64,000 nt of DNA from Planctomycetota bacterium (lineage in GTDB: Bacteria > Planctomycetota > Brocadiia > Brocadiales > Brocadiaceae), in contig JACPHJ010000065.1 of assembly GCA_016188675.1 (NCBI GenBank), forward strand, positions 1 through 64,000. Direction: 5' to 3'. The notes under the pieces are model-generated. The model searched no databases and had not been told where the DNA came from. It worked only from the letters and a program-made list of their open reading frames with translations. Positions 45,094 to 54,722 of this stretch are shown piece after piece. The position numbers were made by a program, and so were the translations under genes. The stretch's first letter is position 1; every line of letters starts with the position of its first letter.

Positions 45094-47766
45094 CTAAACA
45101 ATACGCCTCACTAACCAGCGAATAAGTATTGCGCTTGTTTTTAGCAGGAGCGATATGCTGACCGTATCCAGTAATATTTCCCGATACGCCTTTTTTCCGG
45201 AGACGCTGTCGAACAGCGCCCGCCTCAATGCAGGGTGGTCGTTTGCAATGCGGATGATGGGCGTCAGAAAACCATAATAAGCGCCCCATATAACAAACCT
45301 TCTCACGGCATTTGCGTAAGGGAGGTCTTTTATGACCTCCAGAAAACCATCCACATAAATTTCAAACGCCTCTTTGGATATGCCGGTATTCATCATGGTT
45401 TCTGCCGCTTTGATACCCATCAGGCATGCTGCATTGACACCTTTACCTTTAAACGGACGGATGAGGCCGGCTGCGTCCCCAATGGTGACGTATCGGTCGC
45501 CAAAAAGGTGTCTTGCAGGCTTTACCGGGAAACAGCCGCGATGGTAATCGAGAGAACCCAGCGATTCTTTGAAATTACCGGGGAGGATTTTCAATACGTC
45601 GGGTAATTGCAGGAATTCATCCATTGACCGGGAGGAAATTTTCGCCCCGGCAATGTTGATGGTATAGTGATCGGCCTTTGGGGTAACTGCGCCAAATTCT
45701 ATTTCTTTGAGTGACGGCAAAAAGGCATGGATGTACCCGTCGGTATTCTCCAGGTCGTGATGCTTCCCCTTGGGATGAAATTTGGTAAGGATGGTTAACA
45801 GGAATTTTGGAGACTTGTACGGTGTTTCCCTTTCAAATACTCTATGTGTGCCTTCTTCGAGGCCGAATGCGCCCACGACGACATCGGCACGGACATGTTT
45901 TGTCTCGCTGTATACTGTAACCTTGCGTTCGCCAATTTCTACGTCGGTGACCTTGCTTCGTATAATGGTTGCTCCGGCCTCTTTTGCCTTTTGCAGGAGA
46001 TAGGCGTCAAACTGAATCCTGCGCAGTGCATAGGAAATTTCCCCTTCTCCGTCAAGTTTTATGACGGAATCATCAGTATGGAGGTAATAACCGGGCACCT
46101 CCCTCTTAACAAGATGCCAGGGGAAAGGAATTCCCAGTTTATCTTCAATAATGTGTTCGATGGGCTGCGAGAGGACGCCTGCACATTCATTATGTTCGAC
46201 GCCGCCTTCGAAATCTTTATATTCGTAAATGATAACTTCGATATTGATATTTCTTTTTTTTGCGAGATTTATCAAGGCAATTGCACAACTGGCGCCTGCC
46301 GGACCTCCGCCGATTATTGCAACTGTTTGGCCGTTCTCCAGCGGCCCCAATCCCAATTCTTTCAGGAGGGTTAGCTTTTTTTCGTGTTTGCGGTGCGTGA
46401 GATTTTTAAAATTCCGATACCCTTGTTTTATAACAGCATAAAAGATGTGAGGAAACATGGTAAAATGCAAACGCGGGTTAATCGCCTTAAAAAAAATCTC
46501 TTTATAACTGGCGTTGCCGGTGACCATGTTCCACAGGATGCCGTTAATCTGTATGGACTCCCAGGCATTACGTCTTTTTATCAGATGATCAATTTGTGCA
46601 TTTACCAATTCCTTCCGGGACGTAGTGTAGTCATGGATACCAAACATGAGCGTGCCAAAGAAATTGTCCTGAGCCAGTAGTTTTAAAGCGGGTTTATAAT
46701 AGCCTTTCTTAAAAGCTCCTTCAGAGACGCCGCGTTCGAAAACAGTATGGGCGGCCAGTCGTGCCGTATCGAATGCAGATTCAATGCCATTTTTGTAAGT
46801 CCGCGAGATACTTGCATCGCCTATGATAACAAATCTGTTCGTGTAAGGATGGGCGGCATGGGAAATGGGTATTTTGGGAAAGCAGATGCAAAGATCCTTC
46901 GGCAGTGACCAGCCTTTGGGGAGGAGTTCCCGGACCTTTTGATGGTTTATAAATTCCACTAAATTGGCCTTTGTTATGTCCTCCTTTCCAACGAGTGAAA
47001 CGGTAACATAATCCCCTTTTGGTATGAATGCGGCAAATTTGATGGGTTTTATGCCCAGTGCAAATACGTAAATCGTCCGATGAAAGCGTTCCTGAATATA
47101 GGAACGACCCAGGTGTAGTTCTGCATTGCATGTCCGGACAGATTGGGGTTCACGATATCCAAATTCCTTGCCTACGATCCTCTTTATCAGGGACGTGTTA
47201 AGCCCAAATGCCCCAACGACAAGGTCGGTGGACATCTTTTTTTGTACGCCTGCCTCTTTATAAACGATGTTTACAAAATCCTCCGAATTTTTTGGCAGGT
47301 CTATTTCTTCTACCACCGCAGAAAGCACCTTTGCTCCCTGTGATGCCACATGTGTCAGTAAGAAATCGTCAAAACTGATATTGGTTGTCAACTCTGAAAA
47401 TCGGGGACCGTTTCCGCGAAAGACGGTGATAATTTTTGGCTTGTGCCCCGGTTTTGGATGGTATAACGGGATGCCGCGTTCCTGTGTCTGAAAGTAATAG
47501 CCGTCTATTTCCTGTTGGACGCGTGTTTTTGGCAGTACAATCCCCTCGCATTCCATTTTATTGGTAAGGGTTTCGGACAAGACTCCTGCACACATATTGC
47601 AGCCGACAGGCCCCTTTTGAATAAAATCCCTCCCGTCAAGGATGGTGATATCTACTTTGCGTCCATATTCACGGGCAAGTCTTAATACGAAATGGGTAAA
47701 GAAACTCCCCGATGGGCCACCACCTATTACTACAATATTTGATTTGTCTTTAAGATAAAGTTTCAT
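45094..47766 (-). CDS. Tandem geranylgeranyl-reductase-like flavoprotein (two FAD domains)
   Basis: An 890-residue protein made of two related flavoprotein halves. Half one (about 1-450) begins with the FAD motif VVIGGGPSGSFF, has GCNMCAGVLSE and the second FAD motif FVIIGDASISRTYKNGIESA. Half two (about 475-890) repeats the plan with VAIIGGGPAGAS, HNECAGVLSQP and YVTIGDAAGLIRPFKGKGVN, closer to classical geranylgeranyl reductases. Such enzymes reduce isoprenoid chains of lipids or quinones. Half one is paralogous to the separate protein at 51524. A fusion of two full reductases is unusual. It overlaps the upstream HD-GYP gene by 17 bases, so it is the last gene of a signalling operon. Substrate unknown; lipid or quinone saturation is a guess. 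Confidence 0.85.
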   Translation of the reverse strand: MKLYLKDKSNIVVIGGGPSGSFFTHFVLRLAREYGRKVDITILDGRDFIQKGPVGCNMCAGVLSETLTNKMECEGIVLPKTRVQQEIDGYYFQTQERGIPLYHPKPGHKPKIITVFRGNGPRFSELTTNISFDDFLLTHVASQGAKVLSAVVEEIDLPKNSEDFVNIVYKEAGVQKKMSTDLVVGAFGLNTSLIKRIVGKEFGYREPQSVRTCNAELHLGRSYIQERFHRTIYVFALGIKPIKFAAFIPKGDYVTVSLVGKEDITKANLVEFINHQKVRELLPKGWSLPKDLCICFPKIPISHAAHPYTNRFVIIGDASISRTYKNGIESAFDTARLAAHTVFERGVSEGAFKKGYYKPALKLLAQDNFFGTLMFGIHDYTTSRKELVNAQIDHLIKRRNAWESIQINGILWNMVTGNASYKEIFFKAINPRLHFTMFPHIFYAVIKQGYRNFKNLTHRKHEKKLTLLKELGLGPLENGQTVAIIGGGPAGASCAIALINLAKKRNINIEVIIYEYKDFEGGVEHNECAGVLSQPIEHIIEDKLGIPFPWHLVKREVPGYYLHTDDSVIKLDGEGEISYALRRIQFDAYLLQKAKEAGATIIRSKVTDVEIGERKVTVYSETKHVRADVVVGAFGLEEGTHRVFERETPYKSPKFLLTILTKFHPKGKHHDLENTDGYIHAFLPSLKEIEFGAVTPKADHYTINIAGAKISSRSMDEFLQLPDVLKILPGNFKESLGSLDYHRGCFPVKPARHLFGDRYVTIGDAAGLIRPFKGKGVNAACLMGIKAAETMMNTGISKEAFEIYVDGFLEVIKDLPYANAVRRFVIWGAYYGFLTPIIRIANDHPALRRALFDSVSGKKAYREILLDTVSISLLLKTSAILIRWLVRRIV

Positions 47767-48835
47767 TTAACGATGCCACACAGGTAGTGAATATCTTAAC
47801 AATTTCATAATCAAATTGTATGCCTGAATATTTCCTTAGCTCTTTGATGGCGTTTATACTATCAGTAGCTTTGCGATATGGCCGCTCCGATAGCAATGCG
47901 TCGTAGGCGTCAGCTATTGCAACAATCCTGGCTTCCAGTGGAATTACCGTTCCTTTCAGTCCATCAGGATATCCGCTGCCGTCAATACGTTCGTGATGAT
48001 ACCTGACAATCCGGATAACCGTTTCGTTTTTAATAATGGGTGTAAGAATTCGTTCTCCGATGAGCACATGTGTTTTGATGTGGTCGTATTCTTCCTTCGT
48101 TAACTTCTTTTTTTTGTCCAGGATGGATTCCCTGATACCTATTTTTCCGATATCGTGCAATAAGCTTCCGAGTTTTACGTCTTCAGTGTACTCTTTTGAG
48201 AGATACATTTTTTCGCAAATGCCGGTGGTGTATTCTGTGACACGCCGGGAATGTCCCTCTAGATATTTATCCTTAGCTTCCAGGGCGAAGACGAGAGACG
48301 TAATGGCGTCCAGGAATAAATCTCTTATGCTTTTCGTCTGATCGGCTACCTTTTGTTCAAGTTTAAAATTCCATTCCTTAAGTTGTGTATTTTGCGACTG
48401 TATTAACTTGTTTAATCGCTCTAATTCCTTTTGTAAATTGTAATATTCGACGCCCTGTTTTATGATATTCAGGAGTTCGATATTGTTCCATGGTTTTGTG
48501 ATGAACCGGTAAACTTCGCCTTCGTTTATTGCCTTTATGGCCGTCTCGACATCTGCGTATCCCGTTAACATAACCCTGATTGTATCGGGTGATATTTTTT
48601 TTGTTTCATTGAGAAATTTTAAGCCGTCCATACCGGGCATTCTGTGGTCAGAGATTATCAGTTGGATATCTTCTCGCCTGATAATTTCCAACCCCTTGTT
48701 GCCGCTATTTGCAAAAAACAACTTATAGCCCTCGTCTTCAAGGAGTCTTTCTAAAGTATTAAGTATGTTTTCTTCGTCATCTACGATGAGTATGTTATTT
48801 GGCTTCACTTTATATCTCCATAATTTCGAATTCAT
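47750..48835 (-). CDS. Response regulator with HD-GYP domain
   Basis: A 361-residue RpfG-type protein predicted to break down cyclic di-GMP. Receiver domain about 12-130 with IVDDEEN, acceptor Asp in IISDHRMPGMDG and conserved Lys in TKPW. A coiled linker (135-165) follows. The HD-GYP domain has EGHSRRV, LHDIGKIGI, HVLIGERIL, YHHERIDGSGYPDGL and AIADAYDAL, so all metal ligands are present. Its start overlaps the upstream kinase stop by four bases, and its end overlaps the flavoprotein start, giving a three-gene operon. Confidence 0.94.
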   Translation of the reverse strand: MNSKLWRYKVKPNNILIVDDEENILNTLERLLEDEGYKLFFANSGNKGLEIIRREDIQLIISDHRMPGMDGLKFLNETKKISPDTIRVMLTGYADVETAIKAINEGEVYRFITKPWNNIELLNIIKQGVEYYNLQKELERLNKLIQSQNTQLKEWNFKLEQKVADQTKSIRDLFLDAITSLVFALEAKDKYLEGHSRRVTEYTTGICEKMYLSKEYTEDVKLGSLLHDIGKIGIRESILDKKKKLTKEEYDHIKTHVLIGERILTPIIKNETVIRIVRYHHERIDGSGYPDGLKGTVIPLEARIVAIADAYDALLSERPYRKATDSINAIKELRKYSGIQFDYEIVKIFTTCVASLNETLS

Positions 48836-51309
48836 GCTGTTGAAACAGGCAGTTTGACGGTGAAAGTCGTTCCTTCACTTACTTTGCTGCGTACCTCTAT
48901 CGTGCCATTATGATTTTTTATTATGTTATATGCAATAGAAAGTCCCAGACCCGTCCCCTTCCCCACTTCTTTGGTAGTAAAGAAAGGTTCAAATATTTTA
49001 GGCAGGTCTTGCTCTGGTATCCCAATGCCATTATCGTGGATCTCAACGTTGATATAATTTCCTTTTTGGTATGTGGTAATCCTTATTACGCCTTTTTCTT
49101 TTATCGCCTGTACGGCATTTAGGATAATATTCATAAAGACCTGCCCTAATTGGTATCGATTGCATCTTATCAGCGGGACGTCTCCGTAAGCCTTTATCAA
49201 CTCGGATTTGTATTTTATCTCATTCTGAATGATGTTCAGGATATGTTCGATCTCTGTATTAATGTTGGCTAATTCGAATTTATCGTCTCCTTTGTATGCA
49301 AAGGTACGAAGGGCATCGGTAATCTTTTTAATCCTCTCCGTTCCTTCTAAGGATTCTTTTATACTTTTTCCCATATGTTCGACTACTTTATCCAGTTTGA
49401 CATTGGAAACTGTTTGCTGCAGTTTCGCAAAGGAGGGGTCTGTTTTGAGTCTCTCTATCTCGGTTTGTAGTGTCTTTATAGCAGCAAAATGATTCTGCAT
49501 CAACTCCAGATTGCACGATATATACCCTACGGGATTGTTTATCTCGTGGGCAATACCGGCGGCTAACTGGCCGATAGAGGCCATTTTTTCAGATTGAAAT
49601 AATTGCAGTTGGGTCTTTTTGAGTTCTTCAAGAAGGGATATAAGTTGTGTATTTGCCTTTTCCAGTTTTTGGTTTTCTTCGTATATTTTTCGTTCCAATA
49701 ATTTCCTTTTGGTAATATTCCTGAAATGTGGTTGTATGCCGAACCGTGTCCTGTTTAAATCCAGCTCGCAAGTAAGAATATTTCCATCCTTTGTTATTAT
49801 CCCTATCTCAAACATGGGATGTTTTTCCCCCTGCTTTAATTGCCATGTCTTGTTAATGGCATCTTCCAGCATGGTAACCTCTTCATTCCTGATAATAGCA
49901 GTGATTTTTTTATTAAGTAAATCTTCCGGTGTGTAACCAAACAATTCTGTGACCCTTACATTCATATTGTTGACTATGTTACTGTCTTTCATCGTAACCA
50001 TAGGGTCATTGGCGGCGTCAAAGAGTCCCCGTAATTCCAGGCCGGCATTTACCAAATCAGTGGTCATTCGGTTAAATGCCTCTGTAAGTTCGCCAATCTC
50101 GTCCCTGGATGTTACCTGTATATGAGAGTCCAGATCTCCTTTCGATATCCTGTGCGTTGCTGTGATTAAGGATTTAATAGGATTGATTATCCTGTGTGAA
50201 ACAATAAAGGCGGTAACCGAAATGATAAATATGCTGAACAGGCGAATTGCTATGGAGTAGTTTCTTACCCTGTATACAGGTTTAAATGCCTCAAAAACAT
50301 CCGTTTCAACCAACAATATCCAGCCCATGGCCTTTATGTGTTTTGAAACTCCAATGACAGGTACATCCCTGTAATCTTTGTAAATACCCACCATTTCCTT
50401 GCCTTCTTGCAGTAATTTATTAACGGGTGTGGTATTGACTTCCTGTCTTAATTGAGCGTTGTTGATAAATCGGGAAGATGTTATCATGAGCTTATGTATA
50501 TTGACGAGATACGTCTCTCCTGTAGTACCGCGACGTGTCAGGGAAGTAAGTTCTGTTGGATATTGTGTCTTATTATGATAAGGTTGAGACGTTTCATCAG
50601 TCTGGGGTTTAAAATAAGTTTGGCCACTGTAGAATATATATTCTTTCTTTTTTGTTTGTTCTAAAGGCGGTGATGTTGTGCTTGATGTGACATACTGCTC
50701 CTGTTTCCTTCCCACCGTTATGCTGTCCAGTTCAGATGCAAGTATCCGGATACCGATCATACCCAAAAAGGCGCCTGTATCCTTATGATTTACGGGTGCA
50801 TAAAAGATTAAACTGTACTCTCCCGTAACATCACAGAAGTAAGCATCCTTAACGAACGCCAATCCTTTTGTTTCCGGGGGACGAACTTCCTCCGACATGT
50901 CTATGCCTACCCGTTTCTCATTACTGGACGCCACCACGATTCCATTGGGATTTGTAGTAAATGTCTCCCGGAATCGTGGTTCGAGTTTGGTTTTATACTC
51001 CAGATATTTACTCAGTTCTTGCGAAACATTCTTACTTTCAGTGACATTAACAATTTTCTCCAGATGGTCTCTTATGAATCCATCGGAGGAAAAGTGTTTG
51101 GCGGAATTTTCACCGTGTCGTAAAAATTCATTGATATGCTCTATCAGCGCCTCGCCTACGAGGGATAACTCATTAAAGAGTTCCGTTTCTAATAGCCGCT
51201 TACTATGCACGTAATTTATATAACTCAGAATCAACGCTGGAATGAGGGAGAGAGTTACAAAGTAGAGAAGTAGTTTCTTGCCTAAAACACCCAGGATTTG
51301 TTTTTTCAT
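48832..51309 (-). CDS. Membrane sensor histidine kinase (Cache-HAMP-PAS-HisKA-HATPase)
   Basis: An 825-residue kinase. Membrane segment about 12-32, extracytoplasmic Cache sensor (35-345), membrane segment (350-375), HAMP (376-430, RISKGDLDSHI), PAS (440-555), coiled coil, then HisKA with the phospho-accepting His in AAGIAHEINNPVGYI (about 600), a variant typical of PAS/HAMP kinases of the NtrB-like group. HATPase motifs: NIILNAVQAI, DNGIGIPEQD and GTGLGLSIAYNI. The HD-GYP response regulator immediately downstream is the clear partner. Confidence 0.93.
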   Translation of the reverse strand: MKKQILGVLGKKLLLYFVTLSLIPALILSYINYVHSKRLLETELFNELSLVGEALIEHINEFLRHGENSAKHFSSDGFIRDHLEKIVNVTESKNVSQELSKYLEYKTKLEPRFRETFTTNPNGIVVASSNEKRVGIDMSEEVRPPETKGLAFVKDAYFCDVTGEYSLIFYAPVNHKDTGAFLGMIGIRILASELDSITVGRKQEQYVTSSTTSPPLEQTKKKEYIFYSGQTYFKPQTDETSQPYHNKTQYPTELTSLTRRGTTGETYLVNIHKLMITSSRFINNAQLRQEVNTTPVNKLLQEGKEMVGIYKDYRDVPVIGVSKHIKAMGWILLVETDVFEAFKPVYRVRNYSIAIRLFSIFIISVTAFIVSHRIINPIKSLITATHRISKGDLDSHIQVTSRDEIGELTEAFNRMTTDLVNAGLELRGLFDAANDPMVTMKDSNIVNNMNVRVTELFGYTPEDLLNKKITAIIRNEEVTMLEDAINKTWQLKQGEKHPMFEIGIITKDGNILTCELDLNRTRFGIQPHFRNITKRKLLERKIYEENQKLEKANTQLISLLEELKKTQLQLFQSEKMASIGQLAAGIAHEINNPVGYISCNLELMQNHFAAIKTLQTEIERLKTDPSFAKLQQTVSNVKLDKVVEHMGKSIKESLEGTERIKKITDALRTFAYKGDDKFELANINTEIEHILNIIQNEIKYKSELIKAYGDVPLIRCNRYQLGQVFMNIILNAVQAIKEKGVIRITTYQKGNYINVEIHDNGIGIPEQDLPKIFEPFFTTKEVGKGTGLGLSIAYNIIKNHNGTIEVRSKVSEGTTFTVKLPVSTA

Positions 51310-51353
51310 AATTTCTGTGCACTTACCGTATTTATTGTATCAATAAAGATGGA

Positions 51354-51470
51354 ACAACCCCCAAATCCCCCTTAACAAAGGGGGGACATAGGGGGTTGTG
51401 TTTTTCCTGAGTTTTTACAACCCCCCTCAGCCCTCTTTTCTAATGGGGATTTTACGCCTGCTATCACCCG
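51354..51470. repeat. ACAACCCCC...GGGGGTTGT repeat, two units
   Basis: ACAACCCCC (51354-51362) faces GGGGGTTGT (51391-51399) around a CCCCCTTAACAAAGGGGGG hairpin, and a further partial unit (ACAACCCCCCTCAGCCCTC, 51417 on) follows. Same family as 32471 and 40143. Confidence 0.65.
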
Positions 51471-51523
51471 CAAAGCCGCATAAATAAAATGATAATTCCT
51501 ATACGACCGAGTTGCCATAGATA

Positions 51524-52882
51524 CTACCAAGTCTTGCTCTTTTTTGTAAATGAATACAGGGTAACAGGAAACAGGCTTAATAAGAGTCTTGGGTGTATAC
51601 TCTTAAAAAAGATATCTTTATACGTGGCATTTCCCGTTACTGTATTCCATAATACCTCGTTCATCCACCGGGTTTCCCACGTATCAGGATGTTTGGACAT
51701 ATATTTTATATGAGATGACACGACATGCTTCTGTCTTGATATAATGTCATTTGCCATGAGGATTATACCGCCATAGATGTTGTCGCGGCCCAGCAGTCTT
51801 TCCGCAGGTCTAAAATATCCTTCTTCAAAATCTTTTTCCGATACGCCTCGTTCAAATGCTGTTTTTGCGGCTAGTTGTGCAGTCGTGAATGCAGAGTCTA
51901 TACCATTTTTATATGTGCGGGAAATACCGGCATCACCGATGACGACAAGCCGGTTTGTGTATGGATGGGTGGCGTGGTTAACAGGTATCGAGGGAAAACA
52001 GATACACCGTTTCTTTGAGTCATCCCATCCTTCTGGAAGCATCTTTTGTATTTCCGGTTGATTCAAGAACGTATTTAACTGCTCCTTATCCATGTCCTTT
52101 TTGCCAACAAGGCATATGGTCAGGAACGCTCCTTTCGGGATAAATGCAGCGAATCTTATAAATTTTAAGCCCAGTGAGAAGACGTAGATATTATTGCCGT
52201 ACAATGTATCATTTATTGTTCTTGTTGGACAAATATCCATGATGCAGGTTCGAATAGTTTTGGGTGGGATATAGCCAAAACCCATTTTGTTCAATTCTGA
52301 TAAGGTATCTGAATTAACCCCGCAAGCGCCTACAACGAGATCGGCCGTATATTCACCTTTCGATGCACCCTCTCCGTAAGTAAGTTTTATTAGGTCGTTT
52401 GGATTTCTTGGTATTTCCAAACTTGTTACCGGATGGAGAATAATATCGGCTCCCGTTTTCCGTGCATGTTCTAAGAGAAAATGATCAAAGCTGCTGGTAA
52501 TATCGCAATTTGCAAACCTGGGTCCGCTTCCGCGAAACACGGTAACAATCTTTGTTTTATGTGGTGGATATGGATAGTGTAAAGGTATGCTATACTCAGG
52601 AACCTGGAGGAAATAACCTTCTATCTCTTGCTGTATACAAGAAGGCGGCAGGTGGATGAGCTGTTCGGAAAGTTTATCCAAGAGCGCCTCGGAAAGAACA
52701 CCGGCGCTCATGTTGCAACCTGGGGCGCCTTTCTTGTCGAAGTGTTTCTTCTCAAATATCGTTACTGATACTTTAATGCCTGTTTGTTTTGCATATGTCA
52801 AAGCGAAATGCGCAAAAAAGCTTCCAGCCGGACCGCCGCCGATGACGGCTATTTTTGCCCCATTTTTCAGATGCATGTGCAT
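51524..52882 (-). CDS. Geranylgeranyl-reductase-like flavoprotein, single domain
   Basis: A 452-residue FAD protein from the ATG at 52882; the next ATG at 52876 is equally possible, and codons up to 52918 come from repeat-like DNA. It matches the first half of the 890-residue protein at 45094 along its length: IAVIGGGPAGSFF, APGCNMSAGVLSEALL, TVFRGSGPRF, RTCIMD and LVVIGDAGISRTYKNGIDSAF, ending FFKSIHPRLLLSLFP. The GD motif deviates from classical reductases (GDAAGF) in the same way as half one. Substrate unknown; probably isoprenoid lipids or quinones. The gene lies upstream of the kinase operon on the same strand. Confidence 0.85.
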   Translation of the reverse strand: MHMHLKNGAKIAVIGGGPAGSFFAHFALTYAKQTGIKVSVTIFEKKHFDKKGAPGCNMSAGVLSEALLDKLSEQLIHLPPSCIQQEIEGYFLQVPEYSIPLHYPYPPHKTKIVTVFRGSGPRFANCDITSSFDHFLLEHARKTGADIILHPVTSLEIPRNPNDLIKLTYGEGASKGEYTADLVVGACGVNSDTLSELNKMGFGYIPPKTIRTCIMDICPTRTINDTLYGNNIYVFSLGLKFIRFAAFIPKGAFLTICLVGKKDMDKEQLNTFLNQPEIQKMLPEGWDDSKKRCICFPSIPVNHATHPYTNRLVVIGDAGISRTYKNGIDSAFTTAQLAAKTAFERGVSEKDFEEGYFRPAERLLGRDNIYGGIILMANDIISRQKHVVSSHIKYMSKHPDTWETRWMNEVLWNTVTGNATYKDIFFKSIHPRLLLSLFPVTLYSFTKKSKTW

Positions 52883-52972
52883 ACAAATCCGAAATTCAAA
52901 TATCGAAATCCGAAACAAATTCTAATATCAAATAACATAAATATGAAACGGGGTTTGGAATATTTGAATTTG

Positions 52973-53161
52973 TTATTTTTGCCCTTCTAAGTATTTCTTA
53001 ATTGTCAGTTGTGCAATGGCAAACTCCTCTATCTTTCTTACCCTTTGTAATACATGATGCCAGTCCTCTTCAGTACCGCAAGTGCCTTCTTCCTTGATCT
53101 TTTTCGTCAGTTTTTTTAAATCCATTTCTAACAAATCGAGCCTGTTTTTGAGGTCTTTCAT
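52973..53161 (-). CDS. Small coiled-coil protein, unknown
   Basis: A 62-residue protein, MKDLKNRLDLLEMDLKKLTK at the N-terminus, mostly charged helix with heptad-like leucines and one short CGTEEDWHHV turn. The GGAGAAAAA before the ATG supports translation. It starts 21 bases after the TPR lipoprotein on the same strand. No family is recognised. Confidence 0.6.
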   Translation of the reverse strand: MKDLKNRLDLLEMDLKKLTKKIKEEGTCGTEEDWHHVLQRVRKIEEFAIAQLTIKKYLEGQK

Positions 53162-53182
53162 TTTTTCTCCATTAAATGTTTT

Positions 53183-53920
53183 TTACGGGATTTTTTTAAT
53201 TGGTTTATCTTGCTCGTGATAAAGTGAAAATTCGTCCTTTGCCTTCTCCGTCCAGCCTTTTGCCGTATAAGCAATGCCGAGCTTCTGGTGTATTTCCTTG
53301 TCTTTTGGTTTATAGACCAAGGCCTTTTTGAATTGGACGATTGCATCATCAATCATCCCGTTCGAAAAATAAGAAAATCCAAGATTGAAGTGAATGTAAG
53401 CCTTTTGTTTTGTCTTATTTTCAGGGATGAGTTCCAAAGACTTTTGGTATTCGTGAACGGCTTCATTATGCAGTCCCTTGCAGCGATAGGCATAGCCAAG
53501 GTTGTAGTGAGCCTCTGCCGACGCAGGGTTCTGAGTAATAGCCGTTTGAAAGGCACATATGGCCTCATCTACCATGCCCATGTCACGGTATAACAAACCC
53601 TGATAATAGTAAAGATCAGGATAATTTTTGTCCGTTTCCAATATTTTATTATAGGCGGCGAGCGCCTCTGAGCAATTTCCCTGATTTCCGCAATCCAGGG
53701 CAAATTGGAACAGGTCGTCATTGCTCATGGATCTTAGTTTGTCATTCAACTGTTTGGCGTCGTGTTTCAGGGAACTTTGAGAATCTCTAGTGGTTTCGCC
53801 GCCAATGCTGCCGGAATTATAAATAATCCCTGCTTTTGGGGATGCGGTATCGTCCTTACTGCAACCGAGCATGAAAGCGGTAAGGAGAAGGCCTGGAATA
53901 ATAGCAACAAAATATTTCAT
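53183..53920 (-). CDS. TPR-repeat lipoprotein
   Basis: A 245-residue lipoprotein with lipobox FMLGC (Cys about 20) and at least four TPR units: LDCGNQGNCSEALAAYNKIL, YYQGLLYRDMGMVDEAICAF, YNLGYAYRCKGLHNEAVHEY and FNLGFSYFSNGMIDDAIVQF, then a fifth closing unit. TPR lipoproteins act as scaffolds in outer membrane assembly or peptidoglycan work. The C-terminal TPR resembles that of the lipoprotein at 37581. Target unknown. Confidence 0.82.
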   Translation of the reverse strand: MKYFVAIIPGLLLTAFMLGCSKDDTASPKAGIIYNSGSIGGETTRDSQSSLKHDAKQLNDKLRSMSNDDLFQFALDCGNQGNCSEALAAYNKILETDKNYPDLYYYQGLLYRDMGMVDEAICAFQTAITQNPASAEAHYNLGYAYRCKGLHNEAVHEYQKSLELIPENKTKQKAYIHFNLGFSYFSNGMIDDAIVQFKKALVYKPKDKEIHQKLGIAYTAKGWTEKAKDEFSLYHEQDKPIKKIP

Positions 53921-54163
53921 AATAAAAATACCTTTCTATAGTGGAAAAAATATCATAATGATTTAATTCACCGAAAAGGTTACGAGGTTGTTAAGGAATA
54001 GACAAAGAAAATATGCGGGTTTTCTCTGCGTTCTCTGCGCCCTTTGCGGTGAATTATTACCATAAATTCTATATCATCAGGTTAAAAGAATTACCCGAAT
54101 TTTGCAAGAAAAATAAGAAGTTATTGTTTTTAAAGAATCGGGGAAATATGGTATAATTTTGGC

Positions 54164-54463
54164 ATGATTAGTGACGCTGGAAAAGATATTATCTCTCCCT
54201 GTCTCTGGGGGGCGGCTGTCAATTCGCTCGATATTGAAGCTGATAAGTTCCTTATTATTGAGCGAGCCCTGGAACATGGAGGTGACAGACAAATCGAGTT
54301 TGTCCTGGCGACTTTCGAGAGGGAGGATATTATCCATGTGGTTCAGCAAAGCTCTTATCTGAGTCCCAAGACCGTCAATTATTGGTGCTTTTATCTTAAC
54401 CTGAAAAGAGAGGATACAAGGTGCTTCCGGAAGCAATACCCGCATCTGTGGCCACCCTGTTAA
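54164..54463 (+). CDS. DUF6922-like protein, partner of an AbiEii gene
   Basis: A 99-residue protein. The pattern LDIEADKFLIIERALEHGG, then DIIHVVQQSSYLSPKTVNYW and the ending FRKQYPHLWPPC, matches from memory the small helical DUF6922 proteins that sit before AbiEii-type nucleotidyltransferases. It is therefore probably the antitoxin-like half of a toxin-antitoxin pair whose toxin gene is broken. Its end overlaps the remnant of that gene. A TTATTG-rich region precedes it and a weak ribosome site is visible. Confidence 0.58.
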   Translation: MISDAGKDIISPCLWGAAVNSLDIEADKFLIIERALEHGGDRQIEFVLATFEREDIIHVVQQSSYLSPKTVNYWCFYLNLKREDTRCFRKQYPHLWPPC

Positions 54464-54722
54464 GTGACATTCACACCTGGCCTTTGCCTGCTGTACCTAT
54501 ATGGCAGGTGGAACAGCCGTTGCCATATATTTAAACCATAGGGTGTCAGTTGATATTGATTTGTTCACAGAAAAAGAATTTTATTGCAGTTCTATTATAG
54601 TCCCTGTTGGTCAAAGGTATGCTGCTGCTGTAATGAATCCTGCTGAGAAGAATACGTTGATTGCTACAGTTGCTAACGTCAGGTTCAGCCTTTTTTATTA
54701 TCCCTATCCGCTATTTGAGAAG
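54421..54722 (+). pseudogene. AbiEii/AbiGii nucleotidyltransferase toxin remnant
   Basis: The first part (54421-54480) reads LPEAIPASVATLLSDIHTWP in one frame; the continuation TYMAGGTAVAIYLNHRVSVD with IDLFTEKEF is in another, so the gene is frameshifted near 54485. AGGTAxAxxLxHRxSxDxDLF is the signature of AbiEii nucleotidyltransferase toxins. It then stops resembling the family near YPLFE (about 54720), where it runs into the 3' end of the M16 peptidase gene on the other strand. The catalytic C-terminal half is missing, so it cannot be active. Confidence 0.65.
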
